DNA of 64,000 bases. Source: Micromonospora kangleipakensis (GTDB lineage: Bacteria > Actinomycetota > Actinomycetes > Mycobacteriales > Micromonosporaceae). The translations under genes and the position numbers were made by a program. The notes beneath the pieces are model-generated. The model saw nothing but the letters and a program-made list of their open reading frames with translations, was not told where the DNA came from and ran no database searches. The DNA is taken from assembly GCF_004217615.1 (NCBI RefSeq), contig NZ_SHLD01000001.1, forward strand, positions 4,774,001-4,838,000, read 5' to 3'. Below are positions 35,427 through 44,122 of this stretch, in pieces; the stretch's first letter is position 1, and each line of letters opens with the position of its first letter.

Positions 35427-36637
35427 ATGCGGGAAGTTCTCGTGGCCGCCGGCCGTCCGGAGGTGAGCAGCTCGGCCATGCGCGAGCCGACCGACCTCGG
35501 GCGCTTCGGCGAGTACGGCGGCCGGTTCGTCCCGGAGTCGCTGATCCCGGGTGCGAGGCGGTCGAGGCGGTGTTCCGCGAGGCGTGGGCCGATCCCCGGT
35601 TCCGCGGGCAGCTCGACCGGCTCCTGACCGTCTACGCCGGCCGACCGACCCCGATGACGCCAGCGTGGAACCTCTCCGCCGAACTCGGGATCACGCTGCT
35701 GCTCAAGCGCGAGGATCTGGCGCACACCGGCTCCCACAAGATCAACAATGTACTCGGACAGGCCCTGCTCGCGCGTCGGATGGGCAAGACCCGGCTGATC
35801 GCCGAGACCGGCGCCGGCCAGCACGGCGTCGCCACCGCGACCGCCGCCGCCCTGCTCGGCATGGAGTGCACCGTCTACATGGGCGCGAAGGACACCGAGC
35901 GGCAGGAACTCAACGTGTTCCGGATGAAGATGCTCGGCGCCGAGGTCGTCGCGGTGCACAGCGGCAGCCGTACGCTCAAGGACGCCTGCAACGAGGCCAT
36001 GCGCCAGTGGGTGGCCCGGGTCGACGACACCTACTACTGCGTGGGGTCGGTGATGGGCCCGCACCCGTACCCGTGGATGGTGCGGGAATTCCAGCGCGTC
36101 ATCGGCGACGAGGCGCGGACGCAGGCGGCGACCGAGCTGACCGCTGGCGTACCCGATTACGTGGTGGCCTGCGTCGGCGGCGGCTCCAACGCGGCCGGCA
36201 CGTTCGCCGGCTTCGCCGACACCGGTGCCCGGCTGATCGGCGTCGAGGCGGCCGGCGGGGCCGCGATGACCGACGGGGCGCCGGGGATCGTGCACGGCTA
36301 CCGCTCGAAGGTGCTGCAGGACGCGAACGGCCAGATCGCCGAGGCGCACTCGATCTCGGCCGGCCTCGACTACCCGGGCATCGGCCCGGAGCACGCCCAC
36401 CTGGGCGACATCGGGCGCGCCCGCTACGTCACCGTCACCGACGACGAGGTGCTCGACGCCGTCCGACGGCTGGCCCGGGCCGAGGGCATCCTCTGCGCGC
36501 TCGAATCGGCGCACGCGGTGGCGTGGGTGATGCGCGCGGCCGGGAGCGACGAACTGCCGCCCGGCGCGACCGTCATGCTGACGCTGTCCGGCCGGGGCGA
36601 CAAGGACATGGCGACCCTGAGGGAGCGTGCGCAGTGA
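35427..36637 (+). pseudogene. trpB: tryptophan synthase beta chain with one-base frameshift
   Basis: The ATG at 35427 follows GGAGG. The N-terminus has the family box [18 protein letters not shown] single missing base near 35551 (CCGGGTGCG, expected CCGGCGTGCG) shifts the frame; in the other frame [11 protein letters not shown] onward reads perfectly to 36637. PLP lysine motif: [15 protein letters not shown]; phosphate loop: GGGSNAAG; also GAGQHG and [11 protein letters not shown]. Full length would be about 403 residues, normal for TrpB, which condenses indole and serine. Its stop overlaps the trpA start (GTGA). Everything but the single shift looks functional, so a sequencing error or a very recent mutation is likely. 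Confidence 0.85.
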
Positions 36638-37488
36638 GCCGCCTGGAAACGACCCTTCGGGCCGCCCGGGACGCCGGGGGCAAGCTGCTCGTCCCGTACG
36701 TCACCGGCGGCATCACGGCCGACTGGACCGACCATCTGCTGGCGTACCAGGAGGCGGGGGCGGACGCGATCGAGGTCGGGCTGCCGTTCTCCGACCCGAT
36801 GCTCGACGGCGTGACCATCCAGCAGGCGTCCGACCGGGCCCTCGAGCAGCGCGTGACGCCGGACCGGATCCTTTCCGACCTGGCCGCCGTCCGGGACCGC
36901 GTACGCGTGCCGCTCGTCGCGATGACGTACGCCAACCTGGTCGTACGCCTGGGTTACACCGAGTTCTGCCGGCGGCTCGCCGATGCCGGGGTGTCCGGGC
37001 TGATCGTGCCGGACGTGCCGCTGGACGAACTCGGCGGCCTGGACGACGCGGCCGCGGCGGCCGGCGTCGACCTGGTCCTGCTGGTGGCGCCGTCGACGAC
37101 GCCGGAGCGGCTGGACGACATCTGCGCCCGCAGCCGCGGCTTCATCTACGCGGTCAGCGTCATGGGCACCACCGGCGAGCGCGCCGACCTGGCCGCGACC
37201 GCGACCGCGCTGGCCGCGTCGGTCACCGCGCGCACCGACCGGCCGGTGCTGATCGGCTTCGGCGTCTCGACCGCGGCGCACGCGGTCGCGGCGGCGGCGA
37301 CGGCGGACGGGGTGGTGGTCGCCTCGGCGCTGATGCGTAGGGTGCTGGACGGAGCCACTCCGGAGGAGGTCGCCGTCGACCTCGCCGCGATCCGGGCCGG
37401 GCTCGACACCGTGGCGACCGGGACGTCGACCGGTTCCACCGCCGGGCGAGTGGAGCAGCATGGATATGCGGGAGCGGCGCGCGCCTAA
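36634..37488 (+). CDS. trpA: tryptophan synthase alpha chain
   Basis: 284 residues from a GTG overlapping the trpB stop by four bases. The catalytic pair is present: Glu47 in [12 protein letters not shown] and Asp58 in the following [27 protein letters not shown] and [13 protein letters not shown] complete the TIM-barrel loops and phosphate site. It cleaves indole-3-glycerol phosphate to indole and passes it to TrpB. The last 15 residues past the usual end overlap the regulator gene. No other trp genes are adjacent, so this is a stand-alone trpBA unit. Confidence 0.92.
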   Translation: MSRLETTLRAARDAGGKLLVPYVTGGITADWTDHLLAYQEAGADAIEVGLPFSDPMLDGVTIQQASDRALEQRVTPDRILSDLAAVRDRVRVPLVAMTYANLVVRLGYTEFCRRLADAGVSGLIVPDVPLDELGGLDDAAAAAGVDLVLLVAPSTTPERLDDICARSRGFIYAVSVMGTTGERADLAATATALAASVTARTDRPVLIGFGVSTAAHAVAAAATADGVVVASALMRRVLDGATPEEVAVDLAAIRAGLDTVATGTSTGSTAGRVEQHGYAGAARA

Positions 37489-38209
37489 GTACATGGCGAT
37501 CGCCGCCGATCTGGGGCAGCGGATCCGGGCCGGCGAGTACGCCGCCGGGTCCGCCCTGCCGTCGCAGCGCGACCTGAGCACGTCGTACGGCGTCACGCTG
37601 GCCACGCTGCGGCAGGCGTTGCGGGTGCTTGAGGACGAGGGGCTGCTCAGCCAGCAGCCGGGGCGGGGCACGTTCGTGGCCGAGCCGCGGGCGGCGTACC
37701 GGCTGGACTCGCTGCGCAGCCTGGCCGACGATCTGGTGGCGCAGGGGCAGACGGTCAGCACCGAGATCATCGACCAGAGCCTCGGCGCCGCCCCGGACTG
37801 GGTGGTCGAACGGATCGGGGCCGGGGTGGCGCTGCGCCTGGAACGCGTACGACTGCTGGCCGGGCGGCGCGCCGTGCACCAGGTGTCGTGGGTGCCCGAC
37901 CCGACCGGCGCCCGGATCGCCGAGACCGACTTCAGCGCGGTCTCGCTGTACGCCGCGATCGCCAGCACCGGGCTCGTGGTGCACCGCGCGACCGAGACAC
38001 TCCGGCCCGGCCTGCTCGACGATCCGGCCGCCGAGCTGCTCCGGCAACCGGCCGGCACGCCGGTGTTCGTCTCCGACCGCACGACGTACGTCCTCGACGA
38101 CTCCCCCGTCGTCTTCGACCGGGCCACGATCCTCGGCACGGTCATGGAGATCCGGACCGAACGCGTCGCCACCGGGCTGTCGCTGCGGTGGAGCCGGCTG
38201 AAGCACTAG
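37460..38209 (+). CDS. GntR-family regulator, HutC/UTRA subfamily
   Basis: 249 residues. The winged helix covers about residues 8-75 (YMAIAADLGQRIRAGEYAAG, LPSQRDLSTSYGVTLATLRQ, GLLSQQPGRGTFV). A UTRA ligand domain covers about 85-235 (LEDEG..., VRLLAGRRAVHQVSWVP, VVFDRATILG). Its start overlaps trpA by 29 bases, so it is translated from the trpBA transcript. HutC-type repressors bind palindromes and respond to small molecules. Together with the 35388 operator this suggests autoregulation of the operon, perhaps by an indole or tryptophan-like ligand. Confidence 0.88.
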   Translation: MDMRERRAPKYMAIAADLGQRIRAGEYAAGSALPSQRDLSTSYGVTLATLRQALRVLEDEGLLSQQPGRGTFVAEPRAAYRLDSLRSLADDLVAQGQTVSTEIIDQSLGAAPDWVVERIGAGVALRLERVRLLAGRRAVHQVSWVPDPTGARIAETDFSAVSLYAAIASTGLVVHRATETLRPGLLDDPAAELLRQPAGTPVFVSDRTTYVLDDSPVVFDRATILGTVMEIRTERVATGLSLRWSRLKH

Positions 38210-38517
38210 CAGGTTCGGCCATGATCAGGGCGTTTTCCACAGGCACGCGAGTTGTCCACAGCCTGGGGACCGGCCGTGGTGCGCCAAGGTCTCGACGGCG
38301 AAGCTGAGCTGGTCGGCGAGGCCGCCGCCCGGCTGCTGGCCACGGCCACACGCAGGTGGAGCAGCCCCAGCCGCAGGCCACCGACCACCGGTCCCCGCGT
38401 CAAGCAGCGGCGCGGGGACCGGCTGCACGCGTAGCAGCTAACGAGCGGACCCCGGCCTGCATCCGCAACCTTGCCGGCCTGGGCATATAGGGTGCTCGTA
38501 GCGCACGCCCCCTGCCC
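38210..38517. other. intergenic containing two DnaA-box-like 9-mers
   Basis: No gene is recognised. TTTTCCACA (38233-38241) and TTGTCCACA (38252-38260) lie in the same direction 19 bp apart; the second matches the actinomycete DnaA box exactly. No further boxes, AT-rich stretch or dnaA/dnaN genes are near, so a replication origin is unlikely. These may be DnaA-titration sites or chance. Confidence 0.35.
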
Positions 38518-38739
38518 GGAGCCGTCGAATACGTGCGGCTGCGCGGCGGGCCAGGTGACGGGCACATCGTCCCCGGCGGCGGGGAAACCGTCCTGTGGCA
38601 GGCCTGCCTGTACGAGATCACGCCCACGGTTGAACACCGGCGTGGACGCGACCGGCGGGTGTACCGACACCGCCCGGACTGCTGGCCATCGGGGTACTGG
38701 TCCTGGTTTTACCGGCCTATCGATGGTGTTGGTGGAACG
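38518..38739 (+). pseudogene. small unknown ORF fused in frame to the ArsR gene
   Basis: The plus strand reads VEYVRLRGGPGDGHIVPGGG, ETVLWQACLYEITPTVEHRR and VYRHRPDCWPSGYWSWFYRP. This is like the short single-domain proteins carried by actinobacterial mobile elements. It has no stop of its own and continues in frame into the regulator. Either a read-through fusion or a gene that lost its last residues and stop by deletion. Confidence 0.45.
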
Positions 38740-39111
38740 ATGGCAGACGTGGGAACTGCGAAAACTGCTATGCCTGCTATCTCGCCGCTTGCTGGCGAGC
38801 CGATCAAGCGTGCCGATGCCGAGCGGCTCGCGGGAGTGCTGAAGGCATTCGCCGACCCGGCCCGGCTGCGACTGCTCAGTCTCATCCAGTCCGCTCCGGA
38901 GGGCGAGGCGTCCGTGAGTGACCTCACCGCGCCGCTTGGTCTCTCCCAGCCGACCGTGAGTCATCACCTTCGGATCCTCACCGAGGCCGGCCTGCTCGAG
39001 CGCGAGAAGCGCGGCGTCTGGGCGTACTACCGCCTGGTGCCGTCCGCGATCGCGGCGATCGCGGACCTGTTGACGCCGCCCCGCAAGCGGGCGACGAAGA
39101 AGGCCCGCTGA
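38740..39111 (+). CDS. ArsR/SmtB-family regulator lacking the arsenic cysteine pair
   Basis: 123 residues from the ATG at 38740. The winged helix is classical: AERLAGVLKAFADPARLRLL, LGLSQPTVSHHLRILTEAGL and REKRGVWAYYRLVPSA. The alpha-3 metal box that in close arsenite sensors reads (A/L)CVCDL is here EASVSDL, so both cysteines are replaced by serines. No arsenite pump or reductase follows. It likely senses something else or is metal-blind. An upstream in-frame ORF is fused to it. Confidence 0.82.
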   Translation: MADVGTAKTAMPAISPLAGEPIKRADAERLAGVLKAFADPARLRLLSLIQSAPEGEASVSDLTAPLGLSQPTVSHHLRILTEAGLLEREKRGVWAYYRLVPSAIAAIADLLTPPRKRATKKAR

Positions 39112-39209
39112 GCGGCACTGTCGAAGGCCGGCACCGGTGCCGGGCCCCCACCCGTAGGTCGGCAGACCCACGCAGGACGCACCTATCCAGCCCACTTGGA
39201 GCGTGGTGT

Positions 39210-39431
39210 TCAAGAATCCCGCGGTAGCGGCGGCCCGCCCAGCATGGCTCCCCCGACGCCGATGACCCCCGCCGGGCGTGCCTCAGCGCGGTGAGTGGCT
39301 ACTTCCGCCGTGTCGAAGAGCTTGAGACAGGATGCCGGATCCCACATGAACGACCACACCGTATCCGCACTCTGCGGCAAGTCGACAGCGGCTGTCTCTA
39401 CCTGAACCGGCCTGGTTGTCACTCTGACCAT
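39210..39431 (-). pseudogene. SRPBCC (START-like) protein, N-terminal fragment
   Basis: The minus strand from an ATG at 39431 reads PVQVETAAVDLPQSADTVWS, FMWDPASCLKLFDTAEVATH. This is the opening strand and helix of SRPBCC/polyketide-cyclase-like proteins, normally about 140 residues. It leaves the family after about 50 residues and stops at 39210. Truncated, probably by rearrangement. Confidence 0.6.
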
Positions 39432-39580
39432 CCGTAGACGTGTTCGTATGCCGCATGGTCTCGGGCTTCAGAGGAGGTTGCGGAAGGAGCTGGTGAGTGG
39501 ACGGCAAGGGTGATCGGAAGACCGAGGGCATGAAGCGCCAGAATCTCAGTGACGGCGACGGGCTGAAAGGATCGCAGTCA

Positions 39581-39710
39581 ATGACCCCTCTGCCCCAACC
39601 CGAAGACCTCACGTCGCTGGTCCTGCGTACCGATTTCACCGATAACGCGGCGTGGGACGCATTGAAAGCCGCCCTCATCGCCGGAGACCCGCCGGTCAAG
39701 ACCGCGCCCC
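39581..39710 (+). pseudogene. DUF6924-like N-terminal fragment
   Basis: From the ATG at 39581 (GAAAGGA upstream): MTPLPQPEDLTSLVLRTDFT, DNAAWDALKAALIAGDPP. This matches the start of a small actinobacterial family annotated DUF6924. It is interrupted at about 39710 by a TnpB remnant in another frame. The assignment is from memory of the motif. Confidence 0.5.
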
Positions 39711-40445
39711 CTGAACGCCGCCCGTGTCGGCGGCCTGATCGGCGTGGACACCAACGCCGACCACCTGGCCGCCTGGCGTCTGGATGAGCACGGCAACCCG
39801 CTCGGCGCCCCGCTCACCTACGGCTACGACCTGTCCGGCACCGCGCAGCACCGTGATGCCCAGGTCCGGCATGCGCTCATCCGGCTGCTGCACTTCGCCA
39901 AGCGGCACAACCTGTCGATCGCGGTCGAAGACCTCGACTTCGCAGCGGAGAAGACCCGCGAGAAGCACGGCCGCCGCAAGCGGTTCCGCAACCTGATCTC
40001 CGGCATGCCCGTGAGCAACCTACGCGCCCGGCTCGTCAGTATGGCGACCGAACTCGGCATCACCATCGTCGTCGTGGACCCGGCCTACACGAGCAAGTGG
40101 GGCGCGCAGCACTGGCAGAAGCCCTTCACCAGCAAGAATCGCAAGACCACTCGCCATCACGCGGCAGCGGTGGCGATCGGACGGCGTGCCCTGGGGCACC
40201 CGATCCGGCGACGGACGGCACCGCCCCCGCACGACCAGAGTGATCGTGCCGGGCATCGGACCGCCCAGGCCGGACCGGGCACCACACGGCGCGAGGAAAC
40301 CCGCCCCCGCATTCCCGGACCACGGACACGATCCGTCGGCGCCGGATGCGGTGAGAACGCGGGGGACCAGAACGCCCAACACCGTTCGGGGCGTTCGGCC
40401 GAGCACGGGTTCTGGCAACAGAACTCACTCCCGCTCAGTCTTTAG
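39711..40445 (+). pseudogene. TnpB-type RNA-guided nuclease-like protein, C-terminal half
   Basis: It reads GGLIGVDTNADHLAAWRLDE (RuvC-I Asp), LSIAVEDLDF (RuvC-II Glu), VDPAYTSKWGAQHWQ and TRHHAAAVAIGRRALGH (the RuvC-III region, where the usual Asp is apparently replaced by His). The N-terminal recognition half is missing at the junction with DUF6924. The tail after GHPIRRR is unstructured and ends at 40445. No TnpA gene is near. In IS200/IS605 elements the guide RNA overlaps this 3' end, so 40300-40480 may hold its remnant. Confidence 0.7.
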
Positions 40446-40494
40446 GAACGGTTACGGAGCTCGCTCGCCGGGTGCCACCGCCTGCATCCGCCGG

Positions 40495-42372
40495 TCAGCC
40501 GCCGTAGCTGAGTCCGTGCCCGAAGGGGTAGAGGGCACCCGACCCGTCCGCGCGCGGGATCGTGACGGGCAGCTTGCCGACGGGGTTGACCTCCCCGAAC
40601 AGCACGCGGGTCAGCGACTCCATCTGGGCGGCCGTGTAGCCGTAAGTGGCGAGATAGGTCGGCGCCTCGGTGAGGTACGAGATGTCATAGGGGTTGCGCA
40701 TCCCCGAAACGACGACCGGCTTGCCGGTCGCGAGCAGCGCCTTGACCAGGGCCTGCTGAGCGGCGGCCGACGCGGTGGGCAGCCCGGTGGTGACGCTGAC
40801 GCTGGCCGCGTTCATCGTGGACACCACCACGAGGTCGCTGTTCGCGGCTTCGGCGACCACCTGGTTGATCGTGGCCTGGCTGGGCGTCGTGCCCGTCTCC
40901 CTGACCGTGACGGTCTGTCCGCGTTGGCCAATCGCGTTGCCGAGCGTGCTCGTCGTGGTCACGCCCCAGCCGGTCACCAGAACGTCCCGCGGGTCATCAG
41001 TTAGCGGCAGCACGCCGGCGTCGTTCTTCACGAGCGTCGTGGTGTGATCCGTGATGACTTGCGCGTCGGCGAGGTGGTCCGGCGCGCCAACGACCTTCTC
41101 CGCCAGCTCGACGTCGACGAACGGATCGTCGAACAGACCCCTCTTCATCTTCAGGCGCAGGATCCGGTAGACCGACTCGTCGAGGCGCCGCGTGGAGATC
41201 TCGCCGCTGCGGATCGCGTCGAGCACCGCGTTGTAGGCGACATCCATCTGCGGCGCCAGCACGAGCTGGTCGGCTCCGGCCTTGAACGCCTCGACCGGCG
41301 CGACGTTCGGCGGGTACGTGCTCGTCGCCCCGCCCATGTCGAGGGCGTCGGTGACGATGAGCCCGTCGTAGTCGAGCTCCTCGCGCAGCAGCCCGGTGAG
41401 GATGGACCCGGACATCGTCGCCGGTGCGCCGCTGGGATCAACCGACCGGAGCACGACGTGCGCGGTCATGATCGTATCGACGCCTTCGGCGATGGCCGCC
41501 CGGAACGGCGGCAGGTCAATCGCCTCGAGCTGCTCGCGGGTGTGGGTGACCTCTGGCAGGCCGAAGTGGCTGTCCACGGCGGTGTCGCCGTGCCCCGGGA
41601 AGTGCTTGGCAACGGTGGCCACACCGCCGTCGTGGTAGCCGTCCACCTGGGCGGCCACCATGCCGGACACCAGGGCGGGGTCCTCACCGACCGACCGCAC
41701 GCCGATGACGGGGTTGGCAGGGTTGACGTTGACGTCGGCGACGGGTGCGTAGTTCTGGTTGATCCCGACGGCCGCCAGTTCGGTGCCGATCACCTCGGCC
41801 GAGCGGTGTGCGTCCGCCGTCGATCGTCCCGCGCCGAGGGCCATGTTGCCGGGCATCGCGGTGGCCGGTGCGACGAGCCGGAAGACGACCGCGCCGCCTT
41901 CCTGGTCGGTGGAGATGAGCAGCGGAATCGGTTGCCGCTGGCTGACGGCGGCCGTCTGTAGCCCATTGGACAGCGTGCCGATCTGCCGCGGGTTCTGCAC
42001 GTTGTCGGGCCCGCGCCTGGAGTCGAAGTAGATGACCCCGCCCGGCTTGTACTTGTCGATGACCTGGACCGGGGTGTCCACACCGTACAGCGCCTGGTTT
42101 TTGGCCGCCATGGCCGGGGACACGGCGTTGGCGTCCTGGCCGTACACCTCGACGACGAACAGCTGCCCGACCTTCTCCTGCAGTGTCATGTGCTGGAGCA
42201 TGCTGATGATCTTGCCGCGGAGCGTCGCGTCGTCGGAATGCCCGGGCCAAACACGGTCTGCCGCGCCGGTCGCGACCTCCCCCGCAGCGACCGACGGCAC
42301 CGCCGTGGACGACAGAAGCGCCCCAACCGAGACAACGGCGACGCAGACTCGAAGACCGAACCAATGGCGCAT
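40495..42372 (-). CDS. secreted glycoside hydrolase family 3 (NagZ-like beta-N-acetylhexosaminidase)
   Basis: 625 residues from the ATG at 42372 (GGAGG 7 bases upstream). Sec signal peptide about 1-30. The GH3 domain has STDQEGG, the KHFPGHGDT box with the His/Asp dyad typical of NagZ-like members, and the nucleophile motif VTDALDMGG. A C-terminal alpha/beta sandwich (residues about 420-620) follows. It would release N-acetylglucosamine from chitin- or peptidoglycan-derived oligosaccharides outside the cell. Monocistronic; two CTGTAAGCGA repeats lie upstream. Confidence 0.9.
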   Translation of the reverse strand: MRHWFGLRVCVAVVSVGALLSSTAVPSVAAGEVATGAADRVWPGHSDDATLRGKIISMLQHMTLQEKVGQLFVVEVYGQDANAVSPAMAAKNQALYGVDTPVQVIDKYKPGGVIYFDSRRGPDNVQNPRQIGTLSNGLQTAAVSQRQPIPLLISTDQEGGAVVFRLVAPATAMPGNMALGAGRSTADAHRSAEVIGTELAAVGINQNYAPVADVNVNPANPVIGVRSVGEDPALVSGMVAAQVDGYHDGGVATVAKHFPGHGDTAVDSHFGLPEVTHTREQLEAIDLPPFRAAIAEGVDTIMTAHVVLRSVDPSGAPATMSGSILTGLLREELDYDGLIVTDALDMGGATSTYPPNVAPVEAFKAGADQLVLAPQMDVAYNAVLDAIRSGEISTRRLDESVYRILRLKMKRGLFDDPFVDVELAEKVVGAPDHLADAQVITDHTTTLVKNDAGVLPLTDDPRDVLVTGWGVTTTSTLGNAIGQRGQTVTVRETGTTPSQATINQVVAEAANSDLVVVSTMNAASVSVTTGLPTASAAAQQALVKALLATGKPVVVSGMRNPYDISYLTEAPTYLATYGYTAAQMESLTRVLFGEVNPVGKLPVTIPRADGSGALYPFGHGLSYGG

Positions 42373-42411
42373 GCCAACCCTCCGGAGGGGAAGATCAGTG
42401 ACCGACCTCAC

Positions 42412-42437
42412 TGTAAGCGAACTTTTCTGTAAGCGAT
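42412..42437. promoter_or_regulatory. direct repeats in GH3 promoter region
   Basis: CTGTAAGCGA occurs at 42412-42421 and 42428-42437, a 16-bp period, 40 bases upstream of the GH3 start. Two phased direct repeats in a promoter suggest an operator for a dimeric activator or repressor. Inference only. Confidence 0.45.
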
Positions 42438-42476
42438 AGATCTACCTGCTGGGTCCCCGGCCAGGAGGAAAAACCA

Positions 42477-42701
42477 ATGTCGATATTTCACACCCTGACA
42501 GACGGCCCACCCACAGCCGCATCGCCCGACGCGGCCGCGCCCGCGTCGCCACCTGGCGCTGATCAACGAGCGCCAAATCTGCCGGACCGCTACCGGGTAC
42601 GCGCACCGGGCCGCCACCGCCGCCACCGGCTTGCCTGCGGCGCGGTTGGGCCGATCGAGGCCTGCGGCGGTGCCGTGGTCGCGGCGGCCGGGCACGGGTA
42701 G
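42477..42701 (+). CDS. small ORF of doubtful status
   Basis: 74 codons from an ATG with a perfect AGGAGG 9 bases upstream. It starts MSIFHTLTDGPPTAASPDAA and then becomes Arg/Gly/Ala-rich. Another frame in the same stretch (LALINERQICRTATGYAHRA) also looks protein-like, so a frameshifted remnant is possible. It is cut by the IS6 end. Confidence 0.3.
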   Translation: MSIFHTLTDGPPTAASPDAAAPASPPGADQRAPNLPDRYRVRAPGRHRRHRLACGAVGPIEACGGAVVAAAGHG

Positions 42702-42702
42702 G

Positions 42703-43165
42703 GGCACCGTTGCATTGGCAAGATCGAGGCAGGCTTGAGCAGTGAAGTCATCGACCCGCTCTCGCCCGTGGTTGCCTCCGACGTCGGCGTTCGCCGGGTT
42801 CCGGTTCCCGACCGAGGTGATCGTGGTCGCGGTCCGCTGGTATCTGCGCTTCAACCTCTCGTACCGCGACGTTGAGGAACTGCTGGTCGAACGGGGGATC
42901 GAGGTCGATCACGTCACCGTCTACCGGTGGGTGCAGCGGTTCACGCCACTGCTGGCCGACGCCGCCCGATTCTCCCGCCACTCGCCAGGCGGCAGGTGGC
43001 ATGTCGACGAGACCTACGTCAAGGTCAACGGCGTGTGGCGGTACGTGTACCGGGCGATCGACCAGGACGGGCAGGTCATCGACGTGCTCGTCTCGGCCCG
43101 CCGGGACGCCAAAGCCGCCCGGCGGCTCTTCCGACGCGCGCTGTCGACGTTGAAAGTGACACCCA
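42703..43165 (+). mobile_element. IS6-family element, 5' part only
   Basis: The terminal repeat GGCACCGTTGCATTG lies at 42703-42717. The transposase opens VKSSTRSRPWLPPTSAF and includes FRFPTEVIVVAVRWYLRFNL, YRDVEELLVERG, HVDETYVKVNGVWRYVYRA and DVLVSARRDAKAARRLFRRA. After TLKVTPSER it is joined abruptly to an rve-type transposase. The third catalytic residue region and right end are lost. This is the best-preserved left end of the three IS6 copies. Confidence 0.75.
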
Positions 43166-43802
43166 GCGAGAGAACCTCCCCCAGACCGGGGTCGACCCGG
43201 CACCCCGGCGGTCCGGACCGACCTGGAAACAGTTCCTGACCGCCCAGGCCCACACGATCCTGGCCTGTGATTTCTTCACCGTCGACACGGTGTTGCTCAA
43301 GCGGATCTACGTGCTGTTCTTCGTCGAGATCGCCACCCGCCACGTCCACGTGGTTGGGGTGACCGCCCATCCAACTGGTGCCTGTGTCACGCAGCAAGCA
43401 CGGAACCTACTGATGGACCTCGACCAACGCGCGGCTGAACTGCGGTTCCTGCTCCGCGACCGCGACAAGAAGTTCACGAACACCTTCGACGCCGTGTTCA
43501 CCGCCGGAGGCATCGACGTGATCAAGACCCCGCCGCAGGCACCCCGGGTGAACGCGTTCGCCGAGCGGTGGGTGGGCACCGTACGCCGGGAGTGCACCGA
43601 CCGGATGCTTATCGTCGGCGAGCGCCACCTCGCGGCCGTCCTCGCCGAGTACACGGCCCACTACAACAGCCACCACCCACATCGATCGCTCGCCCAGCAG
43701 CCGCCCAACCCGCCGCCGGGAGTCACTGACCTGACCGCCGCCAGGATCCGACGGCACCCGACCCTCGGCGGGTTGATCAACGAGTACTCGCAGGCAGCAT
43801 AG
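43166..43802 (+). pseudogene. rve (integrase core) transposase, N-terminus lost
   Basis: From the junction it reads TGVDPAPRRSGPTWKQFLTA, CDFFTVDTVLLKRIYVLFFV (first Asp), RDRDKKF..AGGIDVIKTPPQAP (second Asp) and NAFAERWVGTVRRECTDRML (Glu). The ending NEYSQAA stops at 43800. The DDE triad is intact but the helix-turn-helix domain is gone. Copies of the same family lie at 46971-48088 and 48138-48809. The right end carries TTTGCGAGCCC. Confidence 0.75.
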
Positions 43803-43829
43803 CCGAACCGACTTTGCGAGCCCTACAGG

Positions 43830-44017
43830 TTCGAGGGTGCTCGTAGTCCCACTGACCGACTGCGTCGTGGTAGTCACCGACGGCGTCGTGGTATTCACCG
43901 CGTCCGCCGTACCGCTATCGTTCGATTGCCCACCGCACCGCACCCATTGAGCAAGACGGCCATGATCACGCCACCGAGCATACGGAAGATCAAACGAGAA
44001 GTACGTTGTGCGCGCAC
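43830..44017 (-). pseudogene. lipoprotein N-terminal fragment with 5-bp duplication
   Basis: From a GTG at 44017 the minus strand reads LIFRMLGGVIMAVLLNGCG, a lipoprotein signal with lipobox LLNGC. The next bases contain a tandem duplication (GTGCGGTGCGGTGG) that shifts the frame. In the shifted frame a Thr-rich linker follows: GQSNDSGTADAVNTTTPSVT, TTTQSVSGTTST. The rest is cut off by the transposase end. Non-functional. Confidence 0.6.
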
Positions 44018-44122
44018 GTCATCATCCCCTGTGACCAGCATGTTCCTCGGTTAGGGCGGACCGCAATGCGTCGGCGGCGGAGCGTGGTGTACGGGTGGGG
44101 CATCCGAAGGCGTGGGGTCGAA

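Noticed and set aside
36424..38172. A 582-codon minus-strand frame over trpA and gntR
   Set aside because: Shadow of conserved plus-strand genes; no motif or ribosome site.
38210..38517. A replication origin at the DnaA-like boxes
   Set aside because: Only two boxes, no AT-rich unwinding element and no replication genes nearby.
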